The notes beneath the pieces are model-generated. The model was not told the origin of the DNA. It made no database searches and worked only from the letters and a program-made list of their open reading frames with translations. From assembly GCA_024688095.1 (NCBI GenBank), contig JAILEJ010000483.1, positions 1-8,492 of the forward strand: DNA of 8,492 bases. Direction: 5' to 3'. How positions within the stretch are numbered: the stretch's first letter is position 1; every line of letters begins with the position of its first letter. This document shows, piece after piece, positions 6,083-8,492 of this stretch. A program made the position numbers and the translations under genes. The DNA is from Butyrivibrio sp. (GTDB lineage: Bacteria; Bacillota; Clostridia; Lachnospirales; Lachnospiraceae).

Positions 6083-7660
6083 TTAATATATGACACATGC
6101 GCCGTTAAAAGCTGCAACATTTGAAAGTCCTGCTTCCTGAAGCTGGGTTACATATTCATCATTTCCTTCATAAACTATGTAAACACCGTCAGGATTTATT
6201 TCTTCAGGAGCATCAAATACATAATTTGCGTAGGAAGATGTGCCTGTAGAAGAAATATTATAATCATAAGGACTTTCTTTTGTAGCAAGAAGATAAAAAA
6301 TGTATGGAGGAACATAAGGCTGATTATTATGTACAAAATATATCATTTTATAATTCAGCTCATCGCTTTCCTGTACAAAGGATACTGCTTCGTCCAGCTC
6401 CTCCTGAAACAGATAATATTGATGATCAGCGTTATCTATAAAATAGTACTTTGCAAACATTATCGTACATATTCCATATACAATTATTACTATAACAGCC
6501 ATATATTTCCTTAATTCTTTCTGGAAAAGCCCTAGAACTGTTGAAATTCCATATGCTGTAAAAAATAGTACCGTAAAGAATATACCATTTAATCTGTTTG
6601 CATTTGGTCCATCTCCGCCAAGCATACTACCAATTACAAGTTCGATCAGAAACCATATTACAATAAGTGATTCTGAATAGATTCTTCTTTCTTTAAAACA
6701 CTGCGGAATTTTAATAACGCTTGCTGCCAGTCCTATAACTGCAAATGGAATCGATATATAATAAATTGTTCCAAACTGTTCTACGGAATTATAGTCAAGC
6801 CAGTCATACATAAAGATAGCCTTTACAGCCTCTTTGAAAGAATCTGCTGTAGGTGCATGAAATTCTGTTGCTCTATAAAATGTAAGTGCCGGAATTGTAA
6901 TCTTACCAATATGCATAGCTTCAAGTCCATTGGCATTTACATACTGTACCAGCACAAGCGGAATTCCCAAAACAGCAAGTGGTACTATAAAAGCAATTGC
7001 GTTTTTTATATCAATTCTTCTAAATAATAATGCAAGTATGAGAACAAATATCAGAAAAACCGGAAGAACGATATAACTTATTGCATAGGTATATAAAACA
7101 AGTCCTGATGCTATTCCTGCAAGAAGATAGAATAAAATGCTCCTGTTACCTGCGGCATATAATATAAGGCATATTGCAAGTGTTGACGTTCCAAGCATAA
7201 GATTACAATCAAGTCCGAATCTTGAACTCATTACAAAATAAGGCATTACAATAAACAATGCTGTCATAATCACCGGAAGATCCTTATTGTTTTCATATGC
7301 AGCTGCCTTTTTTACAATAAATACACCGCTTATAATAGTAATACAGGAAAAAATGAAAGCAGGTAATCTTATCGCAAATGCAGAGTATCCAAATATCTTA
7401 ATACATAACGCTGCAAGATATGCATATAAGGCACTTTGCCCGCCTCCATAATTTATAAGATATACAGGATAGGAATTCAGATATCTGTCCACTCCAAAAT
7501 TAGCAAGACTCCAGGCATCATACGCCATTCCGGCTTCATCTACATGAAGTCCTCTAGGAAGATTTGATAGTCTGTATAAGTGTGTAAGTGCCGCTATTAT
7601 GAGCAAGATTACCGTTATAATTATCGCTTTTTTATCATAATATTTTTTTCTGGTTTTCAT
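6083..7660 (-). CDS. GT39/ArnT-like polyprenyl-phosphate-sugar glycosyltransferase (PMT_2 type)
   Basis: 525 residues; ATG with GGGGG five bases upstream. After the first helix (about 12-30), the first outside loop carries LHVDEAGMAYDAW with the Asp41-Glu42 pair expected for the catalytic acidic site of GT-C enzymes. INYGGGQSALYAYL (69-82) and SSRFGLDCN (145-153, with R147 and D151) then match the PMT/ArnT-like pattern. Roughly a dozen membrane helices precede a soluble outside domain of about 110 residues at the C terminus, rich in Tyr, Asp and Glu. Such enzymes transfer a sugar from a polyprenyl-phosphate carrier to a lipid, polymer or protein outside the membrane; donor and acceptor cannot be read from the sequence. 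The gene lies 83 bases after the YfhO-like gene and 36 bases before the PTPS-related ATG, so the three probably form one transcript. Confidence 0.82.
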   Translation of the reverse strand: MKTRKKYYDKKAIIITVILLIIAALTHLYRLSNLPRGLHVDEAGMAYDAWSLANFGVDRYLNSYPVYLINYGGGQSALYAYLAALCIKIFGYSAFAIRLPAFIFSCITIISGVFIVKKAAAYENNKDLPVIMTALFIVMPYFVMSSRFGLDCNLMLGTSTLAICLILYAAGNRSILFYLLAGIASGLVLYTYAISYIVLPVFLIFVLILALLFRRIDIKNAIAFIVPLAVLGIPLVLVQYVNANGLEAMHIGKITIPALTFYRATEFHAPTADSFKEAVKAIFMYDWLDYNSVEQFGTIYYISIPFAVIGLAASVIKIPQCFKERRIYSESLIVIWFLIELVIGSMLGGDGPNANRLNGIFFTVLFFTAYGISTVLGLFQKELRKYMAVIVIIVYGICTIMFAKYYFIDNADHQYYLFQEELDEAVSFVQESDELNYKMIYFVHNNQPYVPPYIFYLLATKESPYDYNISSTGTSSYANYVFDAPEEINPDGVYIVYEGNDEYVTQLQEAGLSNVAAFNGACVIY

Positions 7661-7743
7661 TTAATCCCCCAAATATATTCTTGTTACTTCAAACAGAATT
7701 TCTCACCTGCTACGATTTTTGTAAAAAGTGATTCATCGATTTC
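7661..7743 (-). promoter_or_regulatory. Short gap with the ribosome binding site of the GT39-like gene
   Basis: GGGGG at 7666-7670 lies five bases before the ATG (7660) and serves as the ribosome binding site. The remaining bases hold no convincing terminator hairpin, so read-through from the YfhO-like gene is likely. An additional internal promoter cannot be excluded. Confidence 0.5.
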
Positions 7744-8492
7744 TTATTTTATATAAGCTTTCTTTTTTTCATATATGCAAATGGATATTAAAGATATAAA
7801 TCCAATAACAGACAATATCAGTCCCAAGACTATACCAGGAGTATTGTATGTAAGCCTGATATCATGCTCTCCCGCCGGAAGACTTATTGCCATAAACATA
7901 GTATTTGCTTTAGATAATGAAACCTTTTTTCCATCAACGTAAGCTGTCCAGCCATCTTGATAAGGTATATTAAAAAGAAGTATCTTATCAGTAGCATTAG
8001 TTATTGTTCCTGTTATTTCATTTGTCATATATGAAATAGGATTCTTATGCAGATCTACGTTTTCAAGACTTTCCTGTTTAAGATCCACTATTCTTGCTTC
8101 TATATTTTCCATTCCCTGGCAAACAACTTTCATATCTGTATAGGAATAGGTCCCCTTTTCAGGAAAAGTTATTTCAATTTTACTTATACTATCCTGTGAA
8201 TATCCCATATTTACTATGTAATCATGCCAGCCACTGTAAAATTCACTTTCCGGAGTTTTAAAAGATATTGTCTTTGTTGTTTTTGCATTTTCTCCAGAAT
8301 ATGCTGTAACTTCAATATTTACTGCATCATATTCGCCTTCAAAATCAAGACCTTCAATGTATAAATAACTTTCAGAAGCAGGCTGTCCTTCAAAACTTAC
8401 AGTCATCTTGCTTCCAGCCTTTTTGACCTTTAATGTATTATTTCCCTTATCTTTTACTTTTTTTTCAAGCTCGACTGTATATGGAATTTCTA
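7744..8492 (-). CDS. YfhO-family membrane protein, C-terminal end
   Basis: The frame is open from the right edge to the TAA at 7744, giving 248 complete codons of the C terminus. The ATG at 8406 is internal, since 28 in-frame codons upstream continue the domain without a stop. The visible part is an extracellular beta-sandwich region with the YfhO hallmark near its end (IPYQDGWTAYVDGKKV, then LPAGEHDIRLTY), one membrane helix (TPGIVLGLILSVIGFISLI) and a basic tail. Full YfhO proteins are usually 800-900 residues, so about two thirds lies outside the window. B. subtilis YfhO and Listeria GtlB are GT-C-type enzymes proposed to transfer sugars from a polyprenyl-phosphate carrier onto teichoic acids outside the cell. 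First of the three minus-strand GT-C-like genes visible here. The family is clear from the C-terminal motif; the acceptor is unknown. Confidence 0.82.
   Translation of the reverse strand, partial: EIPYTVELEKKVKDKGNNTLKVKKAGSKMTVSFEGQPASESYLYIEGLDFEGEYDAVNIEVTAYSGENAKTTKTISFKTPESEFYSGWHDYIVNMGYSQDSISKIEITFPEKGTYSYTDMKVVCQGMENIEARIVDLKQESLENVDLHKNPISYMTNEITGTITNATDKILLFNIPYQDGWTAYVDGKKVSLSKANTMFMAISLPAGEHDIRLTYNTPGIVLGLILSVIGFISLISICIYEKKKAYIK

Noticed and set aside
7744..8406. Treating the YfhO-like sequence as a complete 220-residue gene starting at the ATG at 8406.
   Set aside because: The frame stays open to the window edge, no ribosome binding site precedes 8406, and the product would start inside a beta-domain with no signal peptide. 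It is the C-terminal end of a longer protein.

Overview
The window is AT-rich with well-formed Shine-Dalgarno sites and short intergenic gaps. Its gene families (a DUF4445/RACo-type 2Fe-2S ASKHA protein, a YdjI/YdjG/YdjH-like trio, and YfhO-type and PTPS-related membrane proteins) fit a Gram-positive Clostridia genome, most likely Lachnospiraceae. This placement is inferred from gene style only. No rRNA, tRNA, CRISPR array, insertion sequence or phage gene was seen.

Layout. (1) 1-668, minus strand: the N-terminal 222 residues of a 2Fe-2S ferredoxin/ASKHA ATPase of the corrinoid-protein activator type, cut by the left window edge. (2) 669-938: a divergent, very AT-rich intergenic region that must hold the promoters in both directions. 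(3) 939-4050, plus strand: a tight three-gene operon encoding a YdjI-like SPFH protein with two C-terminal zinc ribbons, a YdjG-like protein with two N-terminal zinc ribbons and a C-terminal membrane anchor, and a YdjH-like secreted/membrane TPM-domain protein. It ends at two consecutive hairpins (4043-4067 and 4089-4135), the second a strong, probably bidirectional terminator. (4) 4196-8492, minus strand: three consecutive multi-spanning membrane proteins transcribed right to left. They are the C-terminal end of a YfhO-family protein (cut by the right edge), a GT39/ArnT-like glycosyltransferase, and a PTPS-related GT-C-like protein.

How the genes work together. In Bacillus subtilis the YdjG, YdjH and YdjI proteins form a membrane complex that recruits the phage-shock protein PspA (YdjF), encoded in the same operon, during envelope stress. 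Here all three partners are present in the order I-G-H, but no pspA lies in the window and the gene is not directly upstream. The operon is therefore a PspA-less version, or one whose PspA-like partner is encoded elsewhere. The minus-strand cluster looks like machinery that moves sugars from polyprenyl-phosphate carriers onto a surface polymer or protein outside the membrane; donor and acceptor cannot be read from the sequence. The two blocks converge on the shared terminator and are probably separate transcription units. No unequivocally new system is visible; the most interesting elements are the PspA-less zinc-ribbon/SPFH/TPM operon and the C-terminal module apparently shared by two of the GT-C-like proteins.
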